A stretch of 64,000 nucleotides of DNA, from the NCBI GenBank assembly GCA_026545225.1, contig CM048848.1, positions 16,233,353 through 16,297,352 of the forward strand, read 5' to 3'. The notes under the pieces are model-generated. The model saw only the letters and a program-made list of their open reading frames with translations. It did not search any database and was not told the origin of the DNA. Position numbers and translations under genes: made by a program. Positions 34,700 to 47,400 of this stretch are shown here, one piece after another. Source of the DNA: Cornus controversa (Eukaryota > Streptophyta > Magnoliopsida > Cornales > Cornaceae). How positions within the stretch are numbered: the first letter of the stretch is position 1; every line of letters starts with the position of its first letter.

Positions 34700-36230
34700 A
34701 ATCCTTCTTAAACTTGGAAATTTGTTCAAAATCACCCAATAGATCAAATCATTGGCGATCCTTCCAAAGGTGTTAGTACAAGATCCAAACTTAACAATTT
34801 GAAAGAAATCATGTTTGGAACCTTGTTTCTAGACCTAGGGATAAAACAATTATCAGCACCAAATGGGTTTTTAGAAACAAAAAGAATTAATCGGGTGTTA
34901 TTACTAGAAACAAAGCTAGACTTGTAGCCCAAGGATATAATCAAAAAGAAGGAATTAATTATGAGGAAACCTTTGCACCCATAGCTAGAATAGAAGCCAT
35001 TAGAATGATACTTGCTTTTGTTTCCTACAAAAATTTCAAATTATATCAAATGGATATAAAAAGTGCTTTTTTTAATGGTCTAATAGAAGGAGAAGTGTTT
35101 GTTGAACAACCACCGGGCTTTGAAGATCACGATTTTCCAAATCATGTTTTTAAATTATCAAAAACCTTATATGGATTAAAACAAGCCCCAAGAGCTTGGT
35201 ATGAGAGATTAAATGATTTTTTACTTGAGAGTGACTTTATTAGAGAAAAAATTGACAACACTCTCTTCACTAAAGATGTAAATGAAAATTTGTTGATTAT
35301 ACAAGTATATGTTTATGATAATCTTCGGTTCAACAAATGACATTTTATGTAGAGAATTCTCATCTAGCATACAAAAAGAGTTTGAAGTGAGTATGATGGG
35401 AGAACTCAATTTCTCCTTAGGTTTGTAAATCAAACAAACACTTGATGACATTTTCATTTGCCAATCTAAGTATTTTAAAGATTTGTTAAAGAAATTTGAC
35501 TTGGAGGAAGCCAAACATGCTAAAACTCCTATGAGTCCTTCATCTAATTTAGATAAAGATGAAAAAGGAAAAGATGTTGATATTAAGAGGTATAGAGGAA
35601 TGATTGAAAGTTTATTATACTTAACCACTAGTAGACCGGACATTATGTTTAGTGTTTGCTTATGTGCTAGATTTTAATCTTGTCCTAAAGAGTCACATTT
35701 GAGTGTCGTTAAATACATCTTCAAATATTTAAGTGGAACTATTGACTTAAGATTTTGGTATCCAAGAAACACGTCCTTTGATCTCATTAGCTACTCGGAT
35801 GTCGATTTTGCAGGATGCAAAATTGATAGGAAAAGCACTAGTGGGACATGTCACTTCTTAGGACAATCACTTATCTCATAGTCATGTATGAAACAAAATT
35901 TCATGACTTTATCTATAGCGGAAGCCAAATATGCTACTGCCGGAAGTAGTTGTGCTCAAACGCTATACATCAAACAACAACTACAAGATTTTTGTCTCGC
36001 ATTTGATCATATTCCTATCTATTGCGATAACACAAGTGCAATATGCATCTCTAAAAATCCTATTCAACACTCTCGAACAAAGCATATTGAAATAATGTGT
36101 CATTTTCTTAGAGATCATTTGTCAAAAGGAGATATTGAGCTTGTTTTTATCCCTACCGATACACAACTTATTGATATTTTCACCAAACCACTTCAAGAAG
36201 ATAGGTTTAATACTCTGAGAAGATAAATAG
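34700..36230 (+). pseudogene. copia element 2: RT and RNase H region (fossil)
   Basis: RT blocks 'MDIKSAFFNGLIEGEVFVEQ' and 'LYGLKQAPRAWYERL' are at about 35050-35210. RNase H has 'YSDVDFAGCKIDRKSTSG' near 35790 and 'IYCDNTSAICISKNPIQHSR' near 36020. Broken. Confidence 0.85.
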
Positions 36231-36284
36231 GAATTGCCTTGGAAAATGAAGTTGTCAAAAATAGTAGATACTGAAGCACTGCAC

Positions 36285-36436
36285 TAATCAGTCGACTGAT
36301 AGAACCATCAGTCGACTGAAGAAATGCTTCAGTCGACCGAAAATGACCCTTCAATCGACCGAACAAAGTGCAGTTATATCAAGCGACTGATAGATACTTT
36401 CAGTCGATCGAACCTATAGTTCAGTCGATCGAAACT
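36285..36436. repeat. Second CAGTCGACTG palindrome cluster
   Basis: Lies between RNase H and the extra 3' region of copia element 2; seven or so variants of the same palindrome found in its LTR. Confidence 0.75.
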
Positions 36437-36622
36437 ACGATCTGGGCAGTGTAAATCGCAAACCCTAGGTTTTAATTCATTCCAAAAAATTTCCTCCTAA
36501 CTTCAGGTGACCGAAAAATAATCAACCCTCTTCTAAACGAACCCTAAGGGAACATTCATTGTCAAAATTGTTCATTCTTTATTCCAAATCATTCATAATT
36601 TTCCTCATCATTTGCCTCTACC

Positions 36623-37925
36623 ATGTCTCCTCGAAGAAATGCCGAGAGGATAACTCAATCGAAGAAGAACACAAAGGTTTCCCCTGATCATGAAACCTCT
36701 CAATCAAATCCTTCACCTCCAATCGCTTCGGGGATTCCTCCTCCACCTCTGATCACTTCCATTCATTGGTTCAAATCCAAGAACCAACGTCTCACGTATG
36801 AGAAGAAGTTCCTCAATCGAATCATTGCAAAAGGGAAAATTCTAACTCGAACCGAATATGAGTCTCTCAATCTCAATACATATGCACTATTTGATGCAAT
36901 TGGTCTAAGAGACTTCGTATCTATGGACATTCCATACTATCCGAAACTAATGAGACTATTTTTTGCTCATTTGATCTTAGTAGCCGATGCCCTAGTCTCC
37001 ACACTCTACTCATATGTTGCTAGCATCGACATTTTCCTTGATCTAGCAACCATTCAGCGGATTCTCAAGCTTCCCGAAGGAGGTATCTAGTACTATACCT
37101 CCCACATTTAGTATAACGGCAAAGATTTCAACCTATTAGAGGCCATTCGTCAAATGAGTCATGATAAGACTACCACGAACATCATGAAAGTGAAATCGAG
37201 CCAATTAACTATAGAAGCCCAACTTGTATACAATATAATTATGTGTACAATTTTTTCCAAATTCGGTAAACGCTCAGATGTCTCATTCATGAAAGCATTC
37301 CTTGTGTGGTGCGTGCTAAATGGTAAGAGATTTGATCTCTCATTATCATCTTTCACCACCTACTTGATTGTAAGAAACAAGGAGTTCATCTTTATTATGC
37401 CATGCCTCTCACTCAAATTTTCACAACTAAGGGAGTAAGCTTGAGTGTTTGCAATTCAGCCATTCATGGACTGAGGGACAAACTCAATACCACAATGCTA
37501 AAAATGATGAAACTAAGGCAAGATGAGAATAAGCATTGGTATGATCCGAAGCTTATGGATGGGGATGAAGATAGTGATGAAGAAGGGGAAAAGAAGGAGA
37601 AGAAGTACAAATGGAGAGAGAAGAACCTATAGAGGCTGAAATTCCTCCTTCATATCCCGTGAGTATACCACCTCCCGAAGTTGGTTCATTCCATTTTCCT
37701 CAAGACATTCGGGATATGTTAGTTGAAAACCTAGCCATTGCAAAGGAAAATAGGAAGAAATTGGATGAATTCACCAAGAAGGTTGATGCACTCGCCACCT
37801 CTAGTGTAAAACAATCTGAAGTAGAGGAACTAAGTGATCGAATTGAGGAAATTGCCGGTCAAGTTGGACCACATACCAAGAATCTATTCGATCTCCCTTT
37901 GTCAAATCAAAAATGTGGGAAGTAA
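36623..37925 (+). pseudogene. copia element 2: extra 3' coding region (fossil)
   Basis: Open stretches start at 'MSPRRNAERITQSKK' (36623) and include 'DIPYYPKLMRLFFAHL', 'ATIQRILKLPEGG', 'LTIEAQLVYNIIMC' and a Lys/Glu-rich region with 'RKKLDEFTKKVDALA', possibly a coiled coil. The first blocks resemble the 'putative plant transposon protein' domain often seen in plant LTR elements. Its place, after RNase H and before the 3' end, is that of the env-like ORF of SIRE-type elements. No signal peptide or clear transmembrane segment is seen. Function unknown; not intact. Confidence 0.6.
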
Positions 37926-38059
37926 ACTCACACCACGTATAATCCAAAAATTAATTCAATTGAGGACTTCGCTTATCACAATTCCATAGTAAGGGTTTCT
38001 TCAAAACCACAAATTCTGCTTATGCTTTTCAGGCTACTAACACGATGAAAGCGACACTC

Positions 38060-38679
38060 GCTTGACCAAGTTTTGGGTCTGCACCCTAGGGCTCCGGGCC
38101 CTTCTTAATTCTCACATATGCCCAAAAAACTATGTTTTTCACATAATGTATACTTATCACATAAATACATAAAAATTCAAGATTATCACAATTCTCATCA
38201 AATGCATGACGTAACCAAGTTAATGCATGTCATCCTCAAGCTTGTCATAATGAAAATTACTCATTTCATGTAGAATCATAACTAATGCATTTTTAAGGAA
38301 AACTCATTTCATGCATTTTTCTCAATTCATGGAATCAAAACTTACCCACTACTCATATGAACACAATTTAAAACATCTATTCACCAACACCACTAAATCA
38401 TGAATAAAACATACTTTCAATACATACATATATATATATATATATATATGCACAAAATCATAATCTTACAAAATATCCAACATATCTTTTATGTCACAAG
38501 TAAGGGACCTATAGAATTAAAATAAAGTGAAATTTCACACCCCTACCTCAAATCTCAAGCTGGAAGCCAAGTTTCAAAAATTACAGCCCTTTCTACCTTG
38601 TCAAATGTGAATTTTGTTTGGTCCAAAGCGTAGCCCTCACCGAGTAGAGCTATTCACTTGCCTTCAGTGTTTTTCAAAT
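38060..38679 (-). repeat. Chromovirus LTR fragment, reverse orientation, part 1
   Basis: Contains phrases shared with the solo LTR at 13602-15853, such as 'CACCCCTACCTC' with 'CAAGCT' soon after and a 'GTCTGCACC' stretch. It continues at 42682 beyond the solo LTR inserted at 38680. The left limit is uncertain; 37926-38059 holds nothing recognisable. Confidence 0.5.
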
Positions 38680-41600
38680 TGTAATACCCCGTAAGTTGAG
38701 GATATTTAAATTGAATTTATTTATTTATTTAATTGAGTTTTTAATTATTTAAATGTTTTAGTTAATTTTGTCAATGCTTGTTTTTATGTGTTGAATGTGG
38801 ATGGTTGAATTGTTGCTAAGTGTTGATTGAGTTTAATTGTGTGTGAAATATTTGTTTTAAATATAGTTTTTCTTTTAAATAAAAATATGTGGGTTTGGGC
38901 TACGTTTCTTTTTTATTTTCTTATTTTTATCAGGTCTATATATATTTATATATAGGTGGGTTAAATATATTTATATTTAGTATTTTAATTATTTAGGAAT
39001 TATTTTAGTTTTCTAGAAAGAAAATAATATAAAAGAAAAGAAATTAGGGTTCAGTAGTTCCTACGCACATAGAGTTTCTATGCACAGACCGGGAGAGAAT
39101 GGTAGACGCTAGAAAAGGGAGAGAAGGTGATTTTGCTCAAAATCATAAAACAAGTTCAATCTCTTCACTTCCCCTTTGAACTTGTAAATACAAATAAATT
39201 TTTGTATTGTTTGATTTCATGAATATATATGTATATGCATATAGGTTTATGTATGATTAGGTTCAACAATTTGGGATTTTTGCTTAATTATATGTTAAAG
39301 GAATTTTTGTTTGATTAAGCATGAATGTATTGTGTTAAACTAGGGTTTCGTTTCTAATATATAGATTGATAGAAACTAGGGTTTTGTTTTTGGAGATATA
39401 TATGTGTTCCAAAATTTAGGATTTTGTTTATGGAATTTATATGTAGTGAATTAAATTGTGTTGTATGTATTTACATTTAATTTTAGTGAACAGTGTCGAT
39501 GTCTAGAATTTTTCGACAACGTATTTTAACCCCACGAGACTTATTCTCGATCAGAAACGACCCAATAAGCAAAACTTAGTAGCATTAGGTACTGGACCAT
39601 GTAATTTTTCAGCCAAAAACCCTCGTCTAGGTCTCTAAAGTTATGTTTTTTCATCATATAGGAGGACTGCTGAATATTTTGAGAATTTTGTTCGTGGATC
39701 AAACGAACTCAGAATTGGCTGAAATTTAATATTTAGTAGTTTTTAATTATTAGGTCTCTTATGTAATTTTTTTAGAATTTTTGGAGAAATTTTTTTGTTT
39801 AGCAATTTCCTGATAGTTTCCTTTTGTTTTTAGATTTTCTTGTGCTGTTAGGATTATGATTTCTTTATAATAAATGTATGTATTGTGGAGAGCATATCAT
39901 GCAACCCATTCAATTATCAAGTATTCATGAAAACCCGAATATTTTAACATTTTTTTTTAATTTTAAATCTTTTTTAAATATAGAAAATTAGGGAAAATAT
40001 ATTTTTTAAAATACCAAAAATTTCCAGAAAATTCCCAAAAATTGAAATAAATTTTTTAGGGACAAGATGCACTTGGGATGTTAATTTCAAGATGAAATGA
40101 GTTCCCCTTGTTGTAGAATTAGTAAAAAAGGATGCTTCAAAATTGAAATTTTAATTTTCTTTTACACACAACATAATCTTCATCTCCCTCTTTAACAGAT
40201 CCATTGTTTAATCCCCTGTGTGTATATAAACACACAAAATAATCTCCATCTTCCTCTCTGTACATATATAACAGACCAATCATTTAATCCCTTATATATA
40301 CACACACACAAAACATAATCTCCATGTCCCTCTCTATACAATATAAATATATATACAACATACAAATGAAAAGATGGGTCTGTTCACAGGAATGTAAGAA
40401 AGAGAAGAGAAGAAAAGAGGTAATTGGGAAATGTGAGGGTGAAAGAGACGGTGAGAGAGGAGAAAGAGAGAAAAAAAAGAGAAGTGGGTTAAATTGAAAG
40501 GGTAGATTGGACTTTTTACATTATCATATTTATTCAAATAAAATATAGTAAAAAGTACATGGGTATAATAGTCTTTTCACCAATTTAGTCAACCGATAAC
40601 ACTAACAGGGGAGGTCAGTGTTATTTTTGAAACTACAGGGGAGGTATCTGTTATTTTGCCTATTTATAGGGGATGTCAGTGTAATTTTTCCTTTTTTAAA
40701 TTATCAAAAAATTTTAGAAAATTTTCAAAAATTTTAATAGGACTTTTAGAGACAGATTATGCACAGAAACCTAGGCTAGAGTTAGGTTTAGAGTTACTTG
40801 ATGTTTAAATGGAGATGTGGGCTTTAGTGTGGGATTTCTTTTTAATTAATTGTTTGTTTTCTTTAATTATTTCTTTGCTTTCATAAATGTTCGTGATTAA
40901 TTATATGATATTTAGATCAAGTTTATGGGATTATGTTAAACTCTGATTGTTTTTAAGGTATATTGTGTTATATTTAACTGTTTATTAATAAATGTGACAT
41001 TAGAATTTTCCTGATTTTAATTAGCATGCTTTTAAGTGTGGTAGATTATTATATAAATGTATTATATCGGCATGTCAGGATTGCCAGGCATGTCAGGGTT
41101 GCCTAATACCTTATAAGGTATCTATTCTATCGGCATGTCAGGATTGCCTAATACTTAATAAGGTATCTTTACATTATATATGGCATGTTAGGATTGCTAA
41201 GGTATGTCAGGATTGCCTAATACCTAATAAGGTATCTATACATTATATTTTCGGCATGTCAGGATTGCCAAGTCATGTCAAAATTGCCTAATACCTAATA
41301 AGGTATCTATTTATTATATTATCGTCATGTCAGGATTGCCTAATACCTAATAAGGTATATATACATTATATTATCGATATGTTAGGATAGCCTAATACAT
41401 AATAAGGTATCTTTACATTATATGTGGCATGTCGGGACTGCCAAGGCATGTCAGGATTGCCTAATACCTAATAAGGTATCTATTCATTATATTATCGGTA
41501 TCTCAGGATTGTCAGGCATGTCAGGATTACCTAATACCTAATAAGGTATCTTTACACTATATGTGGCATGTCAGGATTGATAAGGCATATCAGGATTGCC

Positions 41601-42681
41601 TAATAGCTAATAAGGTATCTATACATTATATTTTCAGCATGTCATGATTGCCAAGGCATGTCAGGTTTGCCTAATACCTAATAAGGTATCTATTCATTAT
41701 ATCATCGGCATGTTAGGATTATCAAGCATGTCAGGATTGCTTAATACCTAATAAGAGAATTTATCGTTATATATTTCGAGCATGTTAGGATTACCTCTTG
41801 TGTAAACTTAAAACTATTCTGCACTTATATTGAGATAACAGATGGGTTAGTGTAGTGTGTGGGGCTGCTCTATTCTTGGCTCACAGGGTTATTTGGGATA
41901 TGTTTATGAGCTGGTGAGTTATACTTAATTGTATATAAACATAAGTTTGGGATTTTGTAGAAGGATGATTGGTGGAGGCAGGTTAGGTTTGCCTAATACT
42001 TATTAAAGTATCTATAAAATATGGAGGAAGGAATGGTAGGATTACCTAGTACCTAATTAAATAAAACCTTAGTGTGTCAGGCATGTTAGGATTGCTTATG
42101 GTTTGAACTTAGAAATTTGTTCTACTTTTATTGTGATAATGGATGGGTTGGTTTATAACATAGTTCTAATTATTTCTGAGATAAGAGATTAAATGACTAA
42201 AGGGTATAATTATATCTATATATTTTTACTATCATCATATAAAGGGTATGTTTACCAGTTATTTGATTGGCTAGTAGTAGAGGGAACTTGCTCGTGGGTT
42301 TAATCCCTTTTGTTGATATTTCAAGTCCCAATTAGTTTCCATCTCGAGGTTAGAGCATGAAGTTCATAGAGTATGGCAATCATTTATTCCTGACCAGACT
42401 TCGGTGTAGGGATTTAGATCTTTTTATAAAGTATTTACTTTTATACTTTTTGGTTAAAGGGTCCTTGAGTTACGGGACTTCCAAGTTGTATCGTTCAGAC
42501 TCATATTTTGTATATTTAACAGTATTATTTATTTTAGTTAGACTTTCTTGTCAGCATTTAAAATTATTTTTATTCTTTTGTCATTATATTCTATGCTTGT
42601 TTGCTATCAGTTGTAGATATCCCTTATATTTTATGTGTGAGACTGGTCACCTCATGCGTAAAATTTGTAGGGGGTATTTCA
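38680..42681 (+). mobile_element. Solo LTR of 4.0 kb with internal tandem array
   Basis: Begins TGTAATACCCC and ends GGGGTATTTCA, with exact target duplications CAAAT at 38675-38679 and 42682-42686. No PBS, interior or second LTR is present. Inside are an old-chromovirus-LTR-like stretch (about 39806-39900), a purine-rich segment (40370-40500), a possible MITE-like stretch with 'AGGGGAGGTCAGTGT' words (about 40600-40690) and the tandem array at 41064. Orientation is assigned from the TGTAATACCCC start and is tentative, because the termini are near-inverted repeats. Confidence 0.82.
41064..41760 (+). repeat. Tandem array of palindromic units in solo LTR
   Basis: About eleven units spaced 50-75 bp, each with ATACCTAATAAGGTAT or a close variant (perfect six-base arms, four-base loop) and one or two GGCATGTCAGGATTGCC words, themselves ending in GGCA/TGCC. 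Further decayed units lie near 41990 and 42030. Confidence 0.85.
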
Positions 42682-43484
42682 CAAATCCTAGCCTAGCACC
42701 TCCAAAATGTAAAGAGAAGGGAGAGAGATGAAGAGGAAGAGTTAGAGAGAGGGAGATAGCTGTAAAATGAAGTATCTCAGCCCCTCCCAGATATTTATAT
42801 CTCTTTGGGGTGCGAAATGACCAATACACCCCTAGAGTCACTTAAAGTACCCTCCCGACATCCCTACCTCATTTTGGAAGAGTTTCCAAACAAATTTTCC
42901 AAATCTACTTAAGCCAAACTCGCCCAAAATCATATTTCTTCCGATTATATCAAAACCCTTGTCGAAGAGAACAACCTTCTCTTCTTCGGTGACTCTTAAA
43001 TCTCACCTCAATGTTCTAGATCTTAGAGAAAGAATATAAGAAATGAAGAAGAAGAGAGAAGAGAGAGTTGTTTGATCGTGTGTCCAAAATGAGGAAATAT
43101 CAGCCTCATGTGTATTTATTTTAGTGCAAAATAACTAAAATACCCCTCTTCACTTAACGTACCTTCCCGACCACTGTTTTTGATTATGAAAATTTCTGCT
43201 GTCCTGAAATCAATTCCTTTTTTCATTTAATATTTCATTTGGTTTAAAATCAATAATAAATATTTCTCAAAAAATATCTAATTTTTTGGGCCCACCCGAC
43301 CTGTGTCCCAGGCCCCGCCGACCCAAAAATCTCAAATTGAGCCAAATGATTTCAAAACATTCCCAAACCTCAAGACAAGTCTCCATACTTCTATTTCATC
43401 ATTAAAACCTTTAAAAAATTATTTTCATGCATTAAATTAATAAAATAGAAAAAAAAATCATTCCAAAAAGACCCGATCTTTACA
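42682..43484 (-). repeat. Chromovirus LTR fragment, reverse orientation, part 2
   Basis: Continuation of 38060-38679. Its start on the minus strand, TGTAAAGATCGGG, lies at 43484 next to a polypurine region. It is part of an element older than the 4.0-kb solo LTR. Confidence 0.65.
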
Positions 43485-43520
43485 ACCTCCCCAACTTAAA
43501 AGAATTTCGTCCCCAAAATC
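43485..43520 (-). other. Chromovirus polypurine region, reverse orientation
   Basis: The complement reads GATTTTGGGGACGAAATTC followed by a purine tract ending GGGGAGGT, directly before an LTR start. This is the same box as at 8955 and is typical of plant chromoviruses. No pol coding sequence is recognisable to its right. Confidence 0.75.
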
Positions 43521-43821
43521 AATGGTGGTCGCATGGTGGAGGAAGTGGGTCTGGACAGGAGATGGGGTGGAGCTCATGGTAGAGCATGGTGGAGACTGCA
43601 TCCAGTGATTTGGAAGTAATATTATATATTTATGAACCCACATATTTATTTGCTTATATATTTTCTGGTGTTTCATTTTCATATTTTGTTAGAATTTTAG
43701 CCTTTTGTTTGTCTTTTTAATTTCTTGGCTTTCCAGTTTCACTTGAGCATTTTTATTTTTGATTTTTTGTGTTAACTCAAATCTATGGAATTTGTAGAAT
43801 CCTTAAGGGGTAGAGTAACAC
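43521..43821. other. Short unassigned stretch; probable intron end
   Basis: No gene seen. Ends with T-rich DNA and 'CCCTCTAG', a possible splice acceptor for the exon that follows. Confidence 0.4.
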
Positions 43822-44423
43822 CCTCTAGCAAGTGTGGCTGACAATGATGTGGTATCTACTAGCATAAATGATGGAACTGAACAAGCGACTACAAGTGTAC
43901 CAGTTTCATCTCAAGATGTTCCATCTATAATAGAGAATAGTTATTCTGTTATTCCATTTGAAGTCCTTGATGTTGGGAATCTAGCGAATGAGATACCTAG
44001 TTTAGATTTAGCTACTCGCAATGATGGATTGCCAGAAACGTTGGTGGTTTCGTCTTTCACTTTCACTAATTCAGAAGATGCCAGTCAAGAATAAGTTACT
44101 AATATGGGCAGGTCATCTCTAGAATTACTTCCATCAGTGTCAACTGAGTTACTTCCATCTGTATCAACCAAAAGGTTAAAGGAGCTTAGCTCAAAAGCTG
44201 CTGTTACAGATGCAAACATCATTAACTCCTCAACGACAACTATTGTTGGGTTGTCTACTCAATTTGTCTAGCCCAAGATGTCAGCACCTGTTATCGACCT
44301 TGATGATGAACAGAAGGATAATCTACAAAAATTCGCTTTCATTCGCATCATTAAGGCTTATAAGCATATAACAATTTTTGGAGGTTCTAATGTCCTTCTA
44401 CACTTGCCTATTTAGGAGTTGAG
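43822..44423 (+). pseudogene. Symplekin-like gene fragment, one decayed exon
   Basis: The translation contains 'PKMSAPVIDLDDEQKDNLQKF' in recognisable form, then 'FIRIIKAYKHITIFGGSNV', matching the plant symplekin block that reads roughly SAPVxDLxDEQKDxLQKLAFxRIxEAYKQIA. The preceding 86 codons (from 'VADNDVVSTSINDGTEQ') have the Ser/Thr-rich, acidic character of the region before it. Symplekin is the scaffold of the mRNA 3'-end cleavage and polyadenylation complex. Two in-frame stops (TAA at 44092-44094 after 'DASQE', TAG near 44270 before 'PKMSAP') and a one-base shift before 'LAYLGVE' (about 44395) show that it is not functional. The GT donor just after 'GVE' (44424) is kept, so it derives from genomic DNA rather than a retrocopy. 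No other symplekin exons were seen. Confidence 0.72.
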
Positions 44424-47400
44424 GTATCAACCCTAACTTCATTTGGATGTTAATTATTTTTTTGTAGTGCTTGTCATAAAGTTCTTGGCATCACAATTAC
44501 TTGTTCAGTTGGTATCTTAATTGATTTAGACAATTTCTTAATTTTTTATTTTCTTTCTAGGTGCCATACTACCATGTTATTGTAATTTTCTTGATACCTG
44601 ATTGTAAGGAAGTATTTCTAATAGATGACAATAAGGGTTGTATCTTTTTATGATAGTATTAGTATTTTTTGTGTTCTTTGCCGAGCATATGTTAACTTGT
44701 TTATTAAATTTATAGCTTGCAGATGACTATTGCTGGAGAGATCTATGGACCATCCTCGTTGTAAGGTCCATAGAATCTATAGCATTCACCTGGTCTAGTG
44801 GCATACCTTGAAGTTACATATACTGCTCCTTCACATTTCTTTTATGTATAGAATGCACTATAGTCAGCAAACACCTAGTTAGTTAAAAGGAAGATGAACA
44901 GTTAATAACATATAAAAGTGAATCAAATAATTGACATAATATTTTTTTTCTTTTGGGATTATTAGAAAGCACAACTTTGTTAAGAAGAGAATTTTGAAGG
45001 ACATTGGTACAGCGGGAAGGAAAATGAATTCCTTCCTATGGATATTAAGAAACAAAAGCCGAGGAGTTGGGTACACAAGAGGGAAGGAATAGGTTCTTTT
45101 TTTATGGTATTTAATAACTAAAAGCTGACAAGGTAGGGTACATGTCCTTGACCCCAAACAGACCCAAGACACATTCATTGGTGGATAGAATTCCTCTTCC
45201 ATTATCAACTCTAGCACAACTAATCACAATTCTGAATAAAAATTGTGACAACCAACTGAAGAAAATCTTGGGAAAAACTATCTAGTATGCCAAGGTCTCC
45301 ACTCGAATGACAACTAAATGCCGCTTGCTTAAGGAAGGAAGAATAAGTTTCTTTTCTAGATATAAGTGGTTTACCAAGCAAGCAAGCATCAGAGTTAGAG
45401 TTAATTTAACCTTGCCTCTGAAAGATGCTTCTAGTATCAGAATTCAGAACTTTTCTGTCATAGGACAAGGCTAAGAAACTTAAAATAGGTTCATCCTATA
45501 GTTAGTAGTTTCATATTGACTTTTGGTTTTGGATAATTTGTAGGTTTAGCGTTCAAAGAGATTTAAGACAGGTGGTAGTCTATGGAAATTTAAAAAGGTT
45601 TGGAACATGCAAGTTTTTGAAATGACATGTTGGAATTTTAGAATGAAGTTTGGTGCATTTTGTGGACAGCAAAGACTATGGGGTTTTAGTGTTAAATGAA
45701 AATCCATAGGATTAGAGAAAGATATATGGTAGACGGCTTGTTAGGATGAGTTTTTGAGGACGTGATAGGGTTGTTTGGGATGTGAATGATAATTTGTAGA
45801 AGCGATTTGGTTTATTTGTGTTTTGGCCCTTCTGGGTTCCTAGAGTTTAATCTTTGATGGACAAAAGAGTTAAAATTATTAAAGTAGGATTTTAGGGTTA
45901 AAGAGAAGTGGTGTCTAATGTTTTGTTGCTTATAAAAAGTGGCAAAATTAAAGAAAAGAAAAAGAAGTATTTGTAAATTTATCTTGGGTTCTTTAAGGTT
46001 TCACCTCTTCAAGGGTATATTATGTCACACAAAGCAAGCCCTTATGGGGACCTAAACCCTCGACTTTTTACTTTAGAAGGTGCGGAAGTATCACTAGGAT
46101 ACAACCCTTAGTGCACATACATAATATTCAATTATGAAAATTCTTTATTCATGTTAAATAGATGTATATAGGATAGTATTTTTAGTTTTACCTATTCGAT
46201 AACTTTGAAATAAGAAGCTGCAGAACTTTGACTATTAAGATTATTCTAAACCTCCTAAAGACCACTTAAAATTCCTTATAAGCACAAGGACTTCACTCCA
46301 ACTGCATTTGTTCTCCTGCAACTGCACCCGTCTCCAACCCTTCTTTCTTTGCTTGCTTTTGATTTTATGCATAATTGCATTTTCACTCTATTTTTTCTCA
46401 TTTATTTGGTTCAATTTCTTGTTCTCAATGTTGATATATATAATCTCGTCTTTAAAGGTTATAAAGTTAGCTTCATAACTGAAAGGGCTGTAGGTGCATG
46501 GCTTTATCCTACACATACAGCTCCAGTCATTAATAAGAGGATTGTTTGGTTAGGCTTGTCAAAAAGAAAAGGATTATTTGGTTAGCATATGCCCTATGCA
46601 ATTCTAACACTTTTTTATAATGTAGTTTCCTTTGGAGTTGGACCCATGACAACTACTACAAAAGCATATATTGTCGGATTATATGAGTTATGAGGTGAGT
46701 GAATGCGCCGAGTTTATATTATGTTTAGATATGACTCGGTTTGTTTGCTAGTTACTAGTACCTCTTTTAGCATCAGTTTGGGTACTACTGAAATTCCGAT
46801 GAACTGCTAAATGCATTAAGTCATAAAATTATATGAAGTACAGTGTAATTTGATTAGCTTGTCTTCTTTTACTCAGTTGCTTGTTTTACTGCTGCCACAT
46901 ATGTGCATATATTTGCTTGGCTTTTTGAGATAGAACTTTATATATATTAGATTTTTGAGGGAGAATTGTTCGGTAGAATTGTAGGAGTGACAGGTTCAAA
47001 CTATTATAGGAATGCCTTTTTGGCTACCTTGCTAAAATGTACTGCATGAAGTATTACTGTTGTACGAGATGTGCTTAATATAAAGAGCAAATTGCAAAAA
47101 GAAAAAATAAAAACCTCCTTGACTATTCAAAATTGGTACAAAACCTCCATTGACTAATAATTCGACCTAAAATCCCCTAGACTATCCAATTGTTGCAATT
47201 TTGAGACCAACATCAGAAACCAACATAAAGTAGTATTATAATGATGGAAATCCCCCTTAATAGAAATTTAAGAAAGAGCAAATTGCATAAAACTCTCTTA
47301 GTCTTGGACTATCAACTTTTTCACAAAACCTACGTGATAGAGATTGAAGAAAATTTAGGTTTTCTTTAAAATGATTTTCATTTTAGGTTTTCTTTTCCTT

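Larger units (their letters stand above)
30110..37925 (+). mobile_element. Older Ty1/copia element, SIRE-like, 3' LTR not found (fossil)
   Basis: A long 5' LTR (about 30110-31601, starting TGTTGTCTTTACT) leads to a primer-binding site at 31604, then gag, integrase, RT, RNase H and an additional open region after RNase H. The long LTR, the 'CTATTCACCCCCCCTCT' phrase before the PBS and the extra 3' region suggest the SIRE/Maximus lineage. A degenerate polypurine-like stretch ends near 37925, but no partner LTR follows, so the element is incomplete. It is broken at about a dozen points and older than copia element 1. Confidence 0.8.

Noticed and set aside
40060-40750. Possible insertion inside the 4.0-kb solo LTR
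   Set aside because: Similar AT-rich phrases flank it, but low complexity prevents firm ends.
41064-41760. CRISPR-like look of regularly repeated palindromes
   Set aside because: Plant nuclear context, irregular spacing, spacers that are themselves repeated, and location inside a solo LTR.
44879-45217. 112-codon minus-strand frame
   Set aside because: No recognised domain, and the hydrophobic composition follows the AT-rich DNA.
47085-47290. Possible MITE with repeated GAGCAAATTGCA
   Set aside because: The repeats are direct, not inverted, and no target duplication could be set.
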